From assembly GCA_949289575.1 (NCBI GenBank), contig CASEOG010000005.1:186001-250000 (forward strand): DNA of 64,000 nucleotides. Direction: 5' to 3'. The translations under genes and the position numbers were made by a program. This DNA comes from an uncultured Spirochaetales bacterium (GTDB lineage: Bacteria > Spirochaetota > Spirochaetia > JAFGXN01). This document shows, one piece after another, positions 42,391 through 49,830 of this stretch. The first letter of the stretch is position 1. Each line of letters opens with the position of its first letter. The notes under the pieces are model-generated. The model ran no database searches. It saw only the letters and a list, made by a program, of their open reading frames with translations, and was not told where the DNA came from.

Positions 42391-43229
42391 TTTCTTCCGT
42401 ATTCGTCCGTATACGCATCAAACCAGGCACGAACCTGTTTCGTCACATTGCCGACTTTTCCGTCGCCGATAACCAAATCATCGATACGGACAACCGGAAC
42501 GATTTCTTTATTGGATGCGGTGATGAAAGCTTCGTCAAGCCCTGCCAGTTCGCTTTTATCGATATCCCGAATCTCGATATCGATTTTTCCGGGCAGAATG
42601 TCCAGCAGAGCCATCCGCGTAATTCCGGGCAGGATTCCTTCTCCGGTAGTAATCAGTTTCCCGTTTTTTACACCGAAAAAGTTGCACGTTGTTGCTTCAA
42701 GCACACGGTTCTTTTCATCGACATAAACGGCCTCGATTGCACCCTCTTTACGGGCCTGACGCTGGGCCTGAATCGCACCGATATAATCGACACTTTTGGC
42801 TGTCGGGAATTCCCGCTTCCGGTTAACGGTTATGACTTTTACACCATCGGTATACCACTCCGCCGGGCAGTTATGTTTATGGCTGACCATGACCATCAGT
42901 TTTCCGGCATTGTCAACCGGCAGTGTATTGTCGGGACTTTCTCCTCCCGTAAAAACGAAACGGATGTTGGCTTCATCCAAATGCGGGTTTTTAGCCATGG
43001 TTTCGAGAACGATATCGGCGACTTCCTTTTTCGTCATCGGAATCGACAAGCCGATGACATCCGCCGAATTAAAGAACCTGTCGACATGTTCGTTCAGATA
43101 AAACGGCTTACGATGATAAGTTCTCAAAAAATCGAACACACCGAATCCGCGCAGAATCACGAGATCTTTTGCCGAAACGACAACTTCATTTTCGGAAAGG
43201 AATTTCCCATCCACATACCAAGTATCCAT
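42387..43229 (-). CDS. Class IV aminotransferase, probable D-amino acid transaminase
   Basis: A 280-residue fold-type IV PLP enzyme. The PLP Lys is K145 in REFPTAKSVDYIGAI, and EAVYVDEKNRVLEATTCNFF with the following ITTGEGILPGITR are family motifs. The class covers branched-chain aminotransferase, aminodeoxychorismate lyase and D-amino acid transaminase. The neighbour is alanine racemase and the operon handles D-glutamate, so D-Ala + 2-oxoglutarate to pyruvate + D-Glu is the most plausible reaction; this is inference from context. AAGGAG precedes ATG 43229. Branched-chain activity remains possible. Confidence 0.75.
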   Translation of the reverse strand: MDTWYVDGKFLSENEVVVSAKDLVILRGFGVFDFLRTYHRKPFYLNEHVDRFFNSADVIGLSIPMTKKEVADIVLETMAKNPHLDEANIRFVFTGGESPDNTLPVDNAGKLMVMVSHKHNCPAEWYTDGVKVITVNRKREFPTAKSVDYIGAIQAQRQARKEGAIEAVYVDEKNRVLEATTCNFFGVKNGKLITTGEGILPGITRMALLDILPGKIDIEIRDIDKSELAGLDEAFITASNKEIVPVVRIDDLVIGDGKVGNVTKQVRAWFDAYTDEYGRK

Positions 43230-43251
43230 TTTTCTCTCCTTACGTATCGCC

Positions 43252-44085
43252 TCAAAAGTAGATTACTTTTGCAAGGTTTCTTTTTTCACGGGCAGTACGA
43301 CGGGCCTCGGCTACCGTCACTTCCTTAAAATGAAGAATCTGCCCCGGAATATATTGAGCCAGCAGATCAACATCGGCCGAAATAATATTGTAAATTCGCG
43401 GATATCCGCCTACCGTCTGCCGGGAATGGAGCAGAATAATCGGTCCCTTCGGGGTCAGCTGAACGGTGCCGTCCGCAACGGCATCCGAAACCATATTGCC
43501 CATCCCGACTTTCAAAGAAGGCCCTTCCAACCGTAATCCCCGATCATCGGAATCGTTACCGATTTTCCAATATGCATCCGTAAACAGATGACTGTCGGAC
43601 AGAAACTGATGTTCGGGTCCGGGAAGAACGCGAATCGTACCGAATTCCGCCCACGCATACCGCTCGCCGATATCGGGAAGACGTCTCGATTTCCAGTCGA
43701 AAGCCGCATCGGCAACCGGAACCGATGTCAGATATGTCCGAAAACCGGCTGTCCGCTGACCGTAAATCAGACGGGACCCGGCCGGTGCAAAAAACGGAAC
43801 CGCATCGGCAACGGGTACGGTCTCTCCCGAAATCTTCTTCAAAACCGTTCCCCGATAAGGAGCCCCGGTCAGGACGGCTATGCAATCCTCTTCCCATTCC
43901 CAAACACCGGGTAAAACCGTTTCGTAACATTCCCACGAGCCGCTCTCTTCGCATCCCAACAAAGCAAGCGCCCCCGTTACGGAAAAACAGTCGGCCGGTC
44001 CTCCGGGCGAAACACCGCGGTCCTGAGCGCCGTAAACAGGCAAAGAGACTTTTTTACTGATTCCGGGTGTTATTTTTTTCAGCAT
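43252..44085 (-). CDS. pxpC: 5-oxoprolinase subunit PxpC
   Basis: A 277-residue protein of the KipA/PxpC family (biotin-dependent carboxyltransferase fold), one of three subunits of the ATP-dependent 5-oxoprolinase that opens 5-oxoproline to glutamate. Typical segments are YGAQDRGVSPGGPADCFSVT, the LEGPSLKVGMGNMVSD region and KGPIILLHSRQTVGGYPRI. I start at ATG 44085, as the open frame upstream overlaps pxpA without homology. The 7-base overlap with pxpA marks the pxpBAC order of the operon. Confidence 0.88.
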   Translation of the reverse strand: MLKKITPGISKKVSLPVYGAQDRGVSPGGPADCFSVTGALALLGCEESGSWECYETVLPGVWEWEEDCIAVLTGAPYRGTVLKKISGETVPVADAVPFFAPAGSRLIYGQRTAGFRTYLTSVPVADAAFDWKSRRLPDIGERYAWAEFGTIRVLPGPEHQFLSDSHLFTDAYWKIGNDSDDRGLRLEGPSLKVGMGNMVSDAVADGTVQLTPKGPIILLHSRQTVGGYPRIYNIISADVDLLAQYIPGQILHFKEVTVAEARRTAREKRNLAKVIYF

Positions 44086-44795
44086 TTTCTTAACGCTTCC
44101 GCCAATTCCGGGGCGATAACGGAATCCGAATGTATACAAATCGTTTCCGTTCGAATCGGACATTCTCTGATCTCCGTCTTTTCCCCCGTACGGACGAAAG
44201 CGGAAACCTTTCCCTCTTTCGTCATTTTTTTCGCCTGACGGACAGCTTCATTCAGGTCCGTTATCGACGAATCGGGATAACGGCGCGGTGTCAGCGTCAG
44301 CTGTCCCGTTTCGGGATTCATATCGTATCGGCGCTCGGCAAATCCTTCCGCCAGAACCGCAATACCGGCGTTTTCGGCGGCATGGGCCAGTTCGGAATCG
44401 AACGGCGTTACAACCTCTCTGATTCCGTTCCGGGTCATCCAGTCGGTTAAAAGCGATGCAAGATGTTTATCCGTATTCGCATCGTTATAAAGCGCCCCGT
44501 GGAATTTAACACAGGTAACATCGGGCATAAGCGAATACTGACGGGTGAGAGAATCGGTCAGGTCGCTGTCCGAAATCCGTATGGTTACCCTTCCGAAATT
44601 ATCACGATCGGGATATGATAAATGGGCCGAAATTTTCACATTTTCTTCTGCCGCCAACCGACGAAAAGCCGCAACACTTTCTTCGTCCCCGGCGTGTCCG
44701 CCGCAGGCAATATTTGCCATACCGATTAACCGCATCAATTTTACATCGACGGGATGATCCGCCCCGCGCTCTCCGATGTCGCAATTTACAAACAT
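44079..44795 (-). CDS. pxpA: 5-oxoprolinase subunit PxpA (LamB/YcsF family)
   Basis: A 238-residue subunit with the LamB/YcsF motif at its start (MFVNCDIGERGADHPVDVK, where homologues read DLNCDLGE) and IACGGHAGDEESV. Later conserved segments are VKFHGALYNDANTD and AVLAEGFAERRYD. It works with PxpB and PxpC in breaking 5-oxoproline with ATP. Start ATG 44795 follows AAGGAG. pxpB overlaps its 5' end by 10 bases and pxpC overlaps its 3' end by 7. Confidence 0.92.
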   Translation of the reverse strand: MFVNCDIGERGADHPVDVKLMRLIGMANIACGGHAGDEESVAAFRRLAAEENVKISAHLSYPDRDNFGRVTIRISDSDLTDSLTRQYSLMPDVTCVKFHGALYNDANTDKHLASLLTDWMTRNGIREVVTPFDSELAHAAENAGIAVLAEGFAERRYDMNPETGQLTLTPRRYPDSSITDLNEAVRQAKKMTKEGKVSAFVRTGEKTEIRECPIRTETICIHSDSVIAPELAEALRKC

Positions 44796-45460
44796 AAAGA
44801 TTCTCCTTGATTTCTATCAGTCGGCCGGAAACGAACCCTGTCTCCGGGGGAAAGCGTTTTGAGTAATTCGGGATCGGTCATTCCCAGCAGATTCCATCCT
44901 CCGGGCGAGACTTCCGGATAAATTCCGGTTTGAGCTCCGCCGACAGCGACAGCCCCGGCCGGAACCGATGTACGGGGTGTTTCCAGTCTGGGGGTCTCCA
45001 AATCGGCAGGCAAACCGATCAGATAGGGAAAATGAGGTTTAAATCCGATCATTGCCACCTGGTAGTCGGCTCCGCTGTGCTTTTCGATGACCTCTTCGAC
45101 TGACAGACCGTGTATATCCGCGACTCTTTTCAAATCGGGCCCCGTGTATTCAACGGGAATCTCTGTCACACTCCCCGTTCCGCTTTTTTCTTTTTCCGCC
45201 AGAGCCGCGATATCAAGCTCTCTCAAAAAAGAATCGACACTGCAAACGGATTCGTCGATATCCGCTGTCTCCTTAAAGTAAACGGTTACGGAGAGATAGG
45301 TCGGGACCGTATCGAGAATTGCCTCCTTGAAAGAGTGCGTACAGTTCTGCAGTGCACGGTAACAGGCCAGCACCCGCCGTGTCGAGTCGGAAGAAATCGA
45401 ATCGGCGACTTTCCATGAAACGGCAAAATCGCCCAGCGGAAAAGATTCTATTACGCTCAC
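44786..45460 (-). CDS. pxpB: 5-oxoprolinase subunit PxpB (KipI family)
   Basis: A 224-residue KipI/PxpB protein. The C-terminal domain has the marker TSVPAGAVAVGGAQTGIYPE followed by SPGGWNLLGMTD, the family's GGxQTGIYPxxSPGGW core. The start is GTG 45460 inside the stop of the D-glutamate cyclase gene (GTGA), indicating coupled translation. In Bacillus, KipI and KipA also affect sporulation kinase, but the pxpA neighbour points to oxoprolinase. Confidence 0.92.
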   Translation of the reverse strand: MSVIESFPLGDFAVSWKVADSISSDSTRRVLACYRALQNCTHSFKEAILDTVPTYLSVTVYFKETADIDESVCSVDSFLRELDIAALAEKEKSGTGSVTEIPVEYTGPDLKRVADIHGLSVEEVIEKHSGADYQVAMIGFKPHFPYLIGLPADLETPRLETPRTSVPAGAVAVGGAQTGIYPEVSPGGWNLLGMTDPELLKTLSPGDRVRFRPTDRNQGESLCL

Positions 45461-46317
45461 TGTTTTACCACACTGCGAATCATTTCGTAAATAACGGCAT
45501 CCGTATTGGCTCTCAATCCGTCAACCGAGGCTTCCGGTTTTCCGGAGACACCGTCGACACACCCGTTTTCCACGCACCGCTCTAAAAGCGCATCGATAAC
45601 GGAAGATTGCGGCATCAGATCTTTCCCCGTCAGAACAGACAGAATACCGGCAAGAGCATAGCCGCCCCAGTTGCTGACACCGGCACATAACGGATAGTCG
45701 GAACCGACAGATGCCGCAAAAGGACGGTCGCTGACAAGTTCTTTTTCGACCCGTTCCCGGTAATTTCCCATTCCCAACTCGTTTCCGCCGTCTCCGATGC
45801 CGATTGTCACGGCCCCGGCTTTCCCGGCCGCCTCAAACAGCGAATCGGCATCGGCCGTGTATTCGGAAATCGAAATGCCCCGAAAATTATAATAATGTCC
45901 GTCGACAGATTTGCCGGGACGTTCCAAAGCCACAAAATGAGACGGATAATCATCAGCCGAGAGAGAACGGACAGAAAGAGCGGCGATATCCGCAACCGCC
46001 CCTCTGAAACCGGTTTGCGCACATACATCCCTGAAAACACCGACCGAGTGCCCGTCCGTTAAAATACGCACCGGTATTCCCAGCTGCTCCAACGCTCCGG
46101 CCAAAACAGCGGTTCCCGGAGGGCCGTCCGTTTCGATTGCACCCGCACTTAAAATCCAGAAGCCTGAAGTCAGCCATACCGAACGTGCCGAAAGCAGTGA
46201 TTCGGCCGCACGTCGGTAAAGACCTTTTTCGTAAAACCGGGGGAATCCGCGGAATCCCAAGTCGGTCAAGACAATTGTTTCGATAGCCTTGATTTTATCT
46301 GATTCTGAAATCGTCAT
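45457..46317 (-). CDS. D-glutamate cyclase-like protein (DUF4392)
   Basis: A 286-residue DUF4392 protein, equivalent to the C-terminal domain of mammalian D-glutamate cyclase (DGLUCY), which turns D-glutamate into 5-oxo-D-proline. Conserved marks: WILSAGAIETDGPPGTAVLA, then the core IGIGDGGNELGMGNY, then VGSDYPLCAGVSNWGGYAL. I start at ATG 46317, because GGAG is 9 bases before it, though a TTG at 46335 is possible. It overlaps the DUF1445 gene by about 23 bases, and pxpB overlaps its stop. Mammals fuse the DUF1445 and DUF4392 parts; here they are separate adjacent genes. Confidence 0.85.
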   Translation of the reverse strand: MTISESDKIKAIETIVLTDLGFRGFPRFYEKGLYRRAAESLLSARSVWLTSGFWILSAGAIETDGPPGTAVLAGALEQLGIPVRILTDGHSVGVFRDVCAQTGFRGAVADIAALSVRSLSADDYPSHFVALERPGKSVDGHYYNFRGISISEYTADADSLFEAAGKAGAVTIGIGDGGNELGMGNYRERVEKELVSDRPFAASVGSDYPLCAGVSNWGGYALAGILSVLTGKDLMPQSSVIDALLERCVENGCVDGVSGKPEASVDGLRANTDAVIYEMIRSVVKQ

Positions 46318-47077
46318 TCCGTTTATCTCCGACAAACATGTGCCCCGGGGCGTGTGAAATCATAAACGGCGGTTTTGCCTCCATCACCGCCGACTGGGGT
46401 GTCACTCCGCAAGCCCAAAAAACCGGGATTTCCCCCGGATTTACAGTTACGGCATCTCCGAAATCGGGTTTGGCAATATCCGTAATACCAATTTCCGAGG
46501 GATTGCCGATGTGAACAGGTGCTCCGTGAACAAACGGCATTTGTCCCGTAATCTTTGCTGCCCGAACCGCCTGTTCCGGCGTATAGGGTCTCATGCTGAC
46601 AACCATCGGAGTATCCGGAATTTTTCCGGCTCCTTCGCACATAAGAGAAGTTCTGTACATCGGAACGTTGACATTTTCTTCGATATGCCGCACAGGCAAC
46701 CCTTCATCAACCAGTGCTTCCTCGAAACTGAAGCTGCATCCGATCAGGAAATAAACCAAATCATCCCGCCAATAGCGGCTGATATCGGTTACCTCCTCTT
46801 CCAAAATGCCGTTTTTCCAAATCCTGTATTTCGGCAAATCGGTTCTGACATCGGCATTCGCGGCAATACGGGAAATTCGAAAATCACCGGCATCTCCCAC
46901 TTCCAGAACCGGTACCGGCTTGGGATTCCGTTGCGCAAACAAAAGAAAATCATAAGCCCAATCTTTCGGAAAAACCGCCAAATTTGCCTGCACATAATCG
47001 GGAGCCAATCCGCATGTCGGTCCCGTCCAACGTCCGGAGCGGCAGGCCTCTCTGACCTCAGCAGCTGTCTTCATCAT
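46295..47077 (-). CDS. DUF1445 (YcsI-like) protein, second part of D-glutamate cyclase
   Basis: A 260-residue DUF1445/YcsI-family protein, often annotated putative hydro-lyase. The family pattern is strong: GRWTGPTCGLAPDYVQANLA, FLIGCSFSFEEAL, MYRTSLMCEGAGKI, VVSMRPYTPEQA, VHIGNPSEIGI, VFWACGVTPQ and HAPGHMFV. In mammals this domain is fused to DUF4392 in DGLUCY. YcsI genes in bacteria sit beside pxpABC genes, as here. It follows the GH109-like gene by 6 bases, so the two are co-transcribed. Precise chemistry is unsettled. Confidence 0.85.
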   Translation of the reverse strand: MMKTAAEVREACRSGRWTGPTCGLAPDYVQANLAVFPKDWAYDFLLFAQRNPKPVPVLEVGDAGDFRISRIAANADVRTDLPKYRIWKNGILEEEVTDISRYWRDDLVYFLIGCSFSFEEALVDEGLPVRHIEENVNVPMYRTSLMCEGAGKIPDTPMVVSMRPYTPEQAVRAAKITGQMPFVHGAPVHIGNPSEIGITDIAKPDFGDAVTVNPGEIPVFWACGVTPQSAVMEAKPPFMISHAPGHMFVGDKRNDDFRIR

Positions 47078-47083
47078 CTGTTT

Positions 47084-48490
47084 CTATTCTCCCGCCATAT
47101 AATATTTAACGCCGTCCAGTTCGGACCATTCCCCTCTCGTAAAGTCGGGAAAACGGACCGGAATACCGTTCCCGGCAGAAGAAACCTCCGTCAGCTCGCA
47201 GAAAGCACTCCACTCGGCCGCATCGTACACATCCTGATCCAGCGGCAATCCGTTTTTAAGACAGTAAATCAGTCTCGCATGCATAATAAAATCCATCCCG
47301 CCGTGACCGCCGACTTTTTTCGCCATCCGCTTGTATTCGGTCGTAATCGGATGCTCGTATTTCTTCAGAAGAGCCCGAAGTTCGGCCTTCGACACCGGAT
47401 TGTGAGCATTCGGTTCCAGCGCAATCTGTTCAACGGGATATTTCCGGGCAAATCCGTTTGTTCCGCTGACAAGATGAATCCTGCTGTACGGACGGGGACT
47501 GGTTACATCATGCTGAATCATCATCGTTTTTCCTTTCCCGGTCCGAACGACTGTTGTATTCATGTCGCCCAGTTTGTAATCGGTCTTTGCGTAATCCGAA
47601 TCCTCTCCGAATTTCCGCCCGGCGTATTCCGTCATACCGAACTGATTTGTCGAAAGGGAAACAAGGACATCGATTTTATCTCCGCGGTGAATATTGAGTA
47701 TGTGGGCAATCGGCCCCAGCCCGTGCGTCGGATAAAGATTTCCGGTCCGTTTTTGAGACTCCTTCAGCCGCCACATATCCGAATAATGCCCCTCTTCTCC
47801 CTCTTCGGCAAAATGCATACTCCGCAGATCGTGTATATAAGCGCCTTCAGCATGAACAATTTCTCCGAAAAGTCCCTGCTGAGCCATGTTGAGTGTTGCC
47901 AGCTCGAAAAAATCATAGTTGCAGTTTTCCATCATCATGCAGTGACGCCTTGTTTTCTCGGCCGTATCCACCAGCTCCCAGCACTCTCTGAGCGTCAGCG
48001 CCGCAGGGACCTCGACAGCCGCATGTTTGCCGTTTTTCATTGCCTCGACGGCAATCGGCGTATGCAGGGCCCACGGTGTAAAAATACAGACCAAATCGAC
48101 ATCATCCCGACGGCAAATTTCTTTCCAGTCATCGGCCCCCGTAAAAGCGGCCGGTTCGGGCTCGCCGCGACCCTTTAAATCCCGTATAATCTGCCGAACC
48201 GCTTTCGGATCCTTATCGCAGACAACGGTAATTTCGGTATCGGGAACCTGTGCGAAACTCAAAGCCATAGAACGGCCTCTCATCCCCAAACCGATAACGG
48301 CGATACGCACTTTTTCCAGCGGCTCGCAGCGCAGTGCAAGAACATTCCGCTGTCCCGAATCCCGCGGAGGCACGGGATACACCAGTACTCCGTCTTCAAT
48401 ACGCGGAGTCAAATCAAAATCGGGACTGATTCCGTATCCGCACACGGTTAAAAAACAAATCAGCACCGTAAATACTTTTTTTCGAATCAT
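47084..48490 (-). CDS. GH109-type NAD-dependent glycosidase (Gfo/Idh/MocA family)
   Basis: A 468-residue exported protein. After a signal peptide (MIRKKVFTVLICFLTVCGYG) comes a Rossmann domain, RIAVIGLGMRGRS (GxGxxG), then the GH109-specific runs EVPAALTLRECWELV, CMMMENCNYDFFELATLNM, GEIVHAEGAYIHDLR and LYPTHGLGPIAHILNIHRGD. GH109 enzymes use bound NAD to cleave alpha-N-acetylgalactosamine, for instance from blood group A antigens or mucin. Some characterised members carry Tat signals; this one looks Sec-type. CAGGAGA precedes ATG 48490. First gene of the D-glutamate/oxoproline operon, which is unusual company. Other sugar substrates are possible. Confidence 0.82.
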   Translation of the reverse strand: MIRKKVFTVLICFLTVCGYGISPDFDLTPRIEDGVLVYPVPPRDSGQRNVLALRCEPLEKVRIAVIGLGMRGRSMALSFAQVPDTEITVVCDKDPKAVRQIIRDLKGRGEPEPAAFTGADDWKEICRRDDVDLVCIFTPWALHTPIAVEAMKNGKHAAVEVPAALTLRECWELVDTAEKTRRHCMMMENCNYDFFELATLNMAQQGLFGEIVHAEGAYIHDLRSMHFAEEGEEGHYSDMWRLKESQKRTGNLYPTHGLGPIAHILNIHRGDKIDVLVSLSTNQFGMTEYAGRKFGEDSDYAKTDYKLGDMNTTVVRTGKGKTMMIQHDVTSPRPYSRIHLVSGTNGFARKYPVEQIALEPNAHNPVSKAELRALLKKYEHPITTEYKRMAKKVGGHGGMDFIMHARLIYCLKNGLPLDQDVYDAAEWSAFCELTEVSSAGNGIPVRFPDFTRGEWSELDGVKYYMAGE

Positions 48491-48515
48491 CTTTTTCTCC
48501 TGATACCGTAAACAC

Positions 48516-48548
48516 AGTGATTATATCACTCTGCCCGCGAAATAGCAA
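48516..48548 (-). promoter_or_regulatory. Promoter of the GH109/D-glutamate operon with a palindrome on the -10
   Basis: Minus-strand TTGCTA (48548-48543), 17 bases, TATAAT (48525-48520). The -10 lies within a perfect inverted repeat, AGTGAT-tat-ATCACT (48516-48530), suited to a dimeric repressor. The GH109 ATG follows 30 bases downstream. Confidence 0.6.
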
Positions 48549-48562
48549 TAAAATTTGACACC

Positions 48563-48609
48563 TAATATCCGATTCGTCAATTTGACTTTTTCGAAAAAAT
48601 CGGATATTA
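48563..48609. promoter_or_regulatory. 12-base inverted repeat flanking the small-protein promoter
   Basis: TAATATCCGATT (48563-48574) and AATCGGATATTA (48598-48609) are perfect inverted copies 23 bases apart. The right arm covers the -10 element and the left arm lies before the -35 of the plus-strand promoter at 48582-48610, so a bound protein or a stem could block transcription. Confidence 0.55.
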
Positions 48610-48610
48610 T
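48582..48610 (+). promoter_or_regulatory. Promoter of the small coiled-coil membrane protein
   Basis: TTGACT (48582-48587), 17 bases, TATTAT (48605-48610). The ATG at 48632 follows after 21 bases with GGAG in between. Confidence 0.7.
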
Positions 48611-48631
48611 AAAAGACGACAGGAGTTATTT

Positions 48632-48910
48632 ATGGCAAAATTTACTATCGAAGATTTAAAGAACAACGATGAATATAAAAAAATTGTAAAAAGAATTCTT
48701 GTCTCTGTTTTAATTATTATTCCTTACATCGTGCTGTTTTTCTTTCTGGAAAAATACGATATTGTCGACCGGGGCAGATTTGCCGCCCCCACTGAAGCGG
48801 CCGGAAAAAATCTGATTCGGGAAAACGAACTCCTTAAGGAAGAAAACCGGAAATTGTCGGAAGAACTGGAACGTTTAAAATCGGAAAAAACAAACGAAGC
48901 CGTTCCCTAA
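48632..48910 (+). CDS. Small membrane protein with a coiled coil
   Basis: A 92-residue protein. Residues 22-40 (ILVSVLIIIPYIVLFFFLE) form one membrane helix, with a basic region before it and a coiled coil after it (LIRENELLKEENRKLSEELE). ATG 48632 follows CAGGAG. The shape resembles FtsL/DivIC- or FlgN-size envelope proteins, but no family signature is visible. Its promoter sits in a 12-base inverted repeat. The last 4 bases overlap the convergent lipoprotein gene. Confidence 0.7.
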   Translation: MAKFTIEDLKNNDEYKKIVKRILVSVLIIIPYIVLFFFLEKYDIVDRGRFAAPTEAAGKNLIRENELLKEENRKLSEELERLKSEKTNEAVP

Positions 48911-49785
48911 TCCTCCGCCGCCCCCGTTTTTAACAGATAAAAGTCACCCTGTTCATTCGTAACAGCCAAATCTCCGCTTTCCGTAAAACAGACCCCCTCG
49001 CACTGCCGGCATCCGGCAGCCGAATAAACCCGCAGCAGATTCAGATTTTCGGGCTCGACTCCGCCCGTAATATCATACAAATACAGAAAATTCAAAGAAA
49101 GCACAGCCAGCATCGTCTGCTCTCTGTTTACGGCGGCCGATGTAATCCGGGAGACCACCGGCAGTACGCCCACACAGGGGGCATCGACACGATTCCCTTT
49201 GTCCAAAGGAATACGGAACATCAAAGCATGCCCGTAATTTTTTGTCAGAACATACAGACTTCCTTTGAAATAAAAAAGCGCTTCCGTATCGGAATAGACG
49301 GTTTTTCCGTCGCGGACACACCGGAAACGGATACTCCGCCCGACAATCGCTCTTCCCTCTTCTATCTTTGAAATAATATGAACAGACTTTCTGGTCCGAA
49401 AACGGAAATTATCGCCGATGTCACCGAGATAAAGTGTCGGCTCTCCGTTATCGAAAGAAGAGGCCAAATCTTCCCAGTCAAACTGCAAGGCCCCTTTAAG
49501 CCGAAATTCATCGTAACGGGACACTTTCCCGTCTTCAAAACCGAGTCCGTAAAGCGATGAAGGGCAAAAACTGTCCCCGTGTGTTATAAAATAATCGGCA
49601 TCTCCGAAAATATTTTCAATTCCGGAAGACTCGGGTGCTTTTTCGGTATCGAAAACAGTCTTTTCGGCCAATTCCGTAATATACCCGTCAACCCGAGGCC
49701 TCTCCGATGTCTCCGCCTGCTTCCAAATAACACAGGAAACAAATGCGGGCAGAAGACAAAAAATTCCAGATATCCTTTTCAACAC
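48907..49785 (-). CDS. Lipoprotein, beta-propeller-like
   Basis: A 292-residue exported protein beginning at GTG 49785 (MLKRISGIFCLLPAFVSC), with a lipobox Cys at residue 18. It carries the signature DWEDLASSF followed by LYLGDIGDNFRFR, known from conserved bacterial proteins with predicted beta-propeller structure, and repeats such as HIISKIEEGRAI and LYVLTKNYGHALMF. The function of that group is unknown; a binding or lactonase-like role can be imagined only by analogy. It lies downstream of the sialidase gene in the same direction, 45 bases apart, and may be co-expressed. Confidence 0.7.
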   Translation of the reverse strand: MLKRISGIFCLLPAFVSCVIWKQAETSERPRVDGYITELAEKTVFDTEKAPESSGIENIFGDADYFITHGDSFCPSSLYGLGFEDGKVSRYDEFRLKGALQFDWEDLASSFDNGEPTLYLGDIGDNFRFRTRKSVHIISKIEEGRAIVGRSIRFRCVRDGKTVYSDTEALFYFKGSLYVLTKNYGHALMFRIPLDKGNRVDAPCVGVLPVVSRITSAAVNREQTMLAVLSLNFLYLYDITGGVEPENLNLLRVYSAAGCRQCEGVCFTESGDLAVTNEQGDFYLLKTGAAED

Positions 49786-49830
49786 TGTTGTCCGCCGGAT
49801 TTACTTTATTTTTCCGAAAGAATTCCCCGA

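Noticed and set aside
46511-48178. A 555-codon plus-strand open frame across DUF1445 and GH109
   Set aside because: It is antisense to two genes with clear family signatures. No ribosome binding site or motif supports it.
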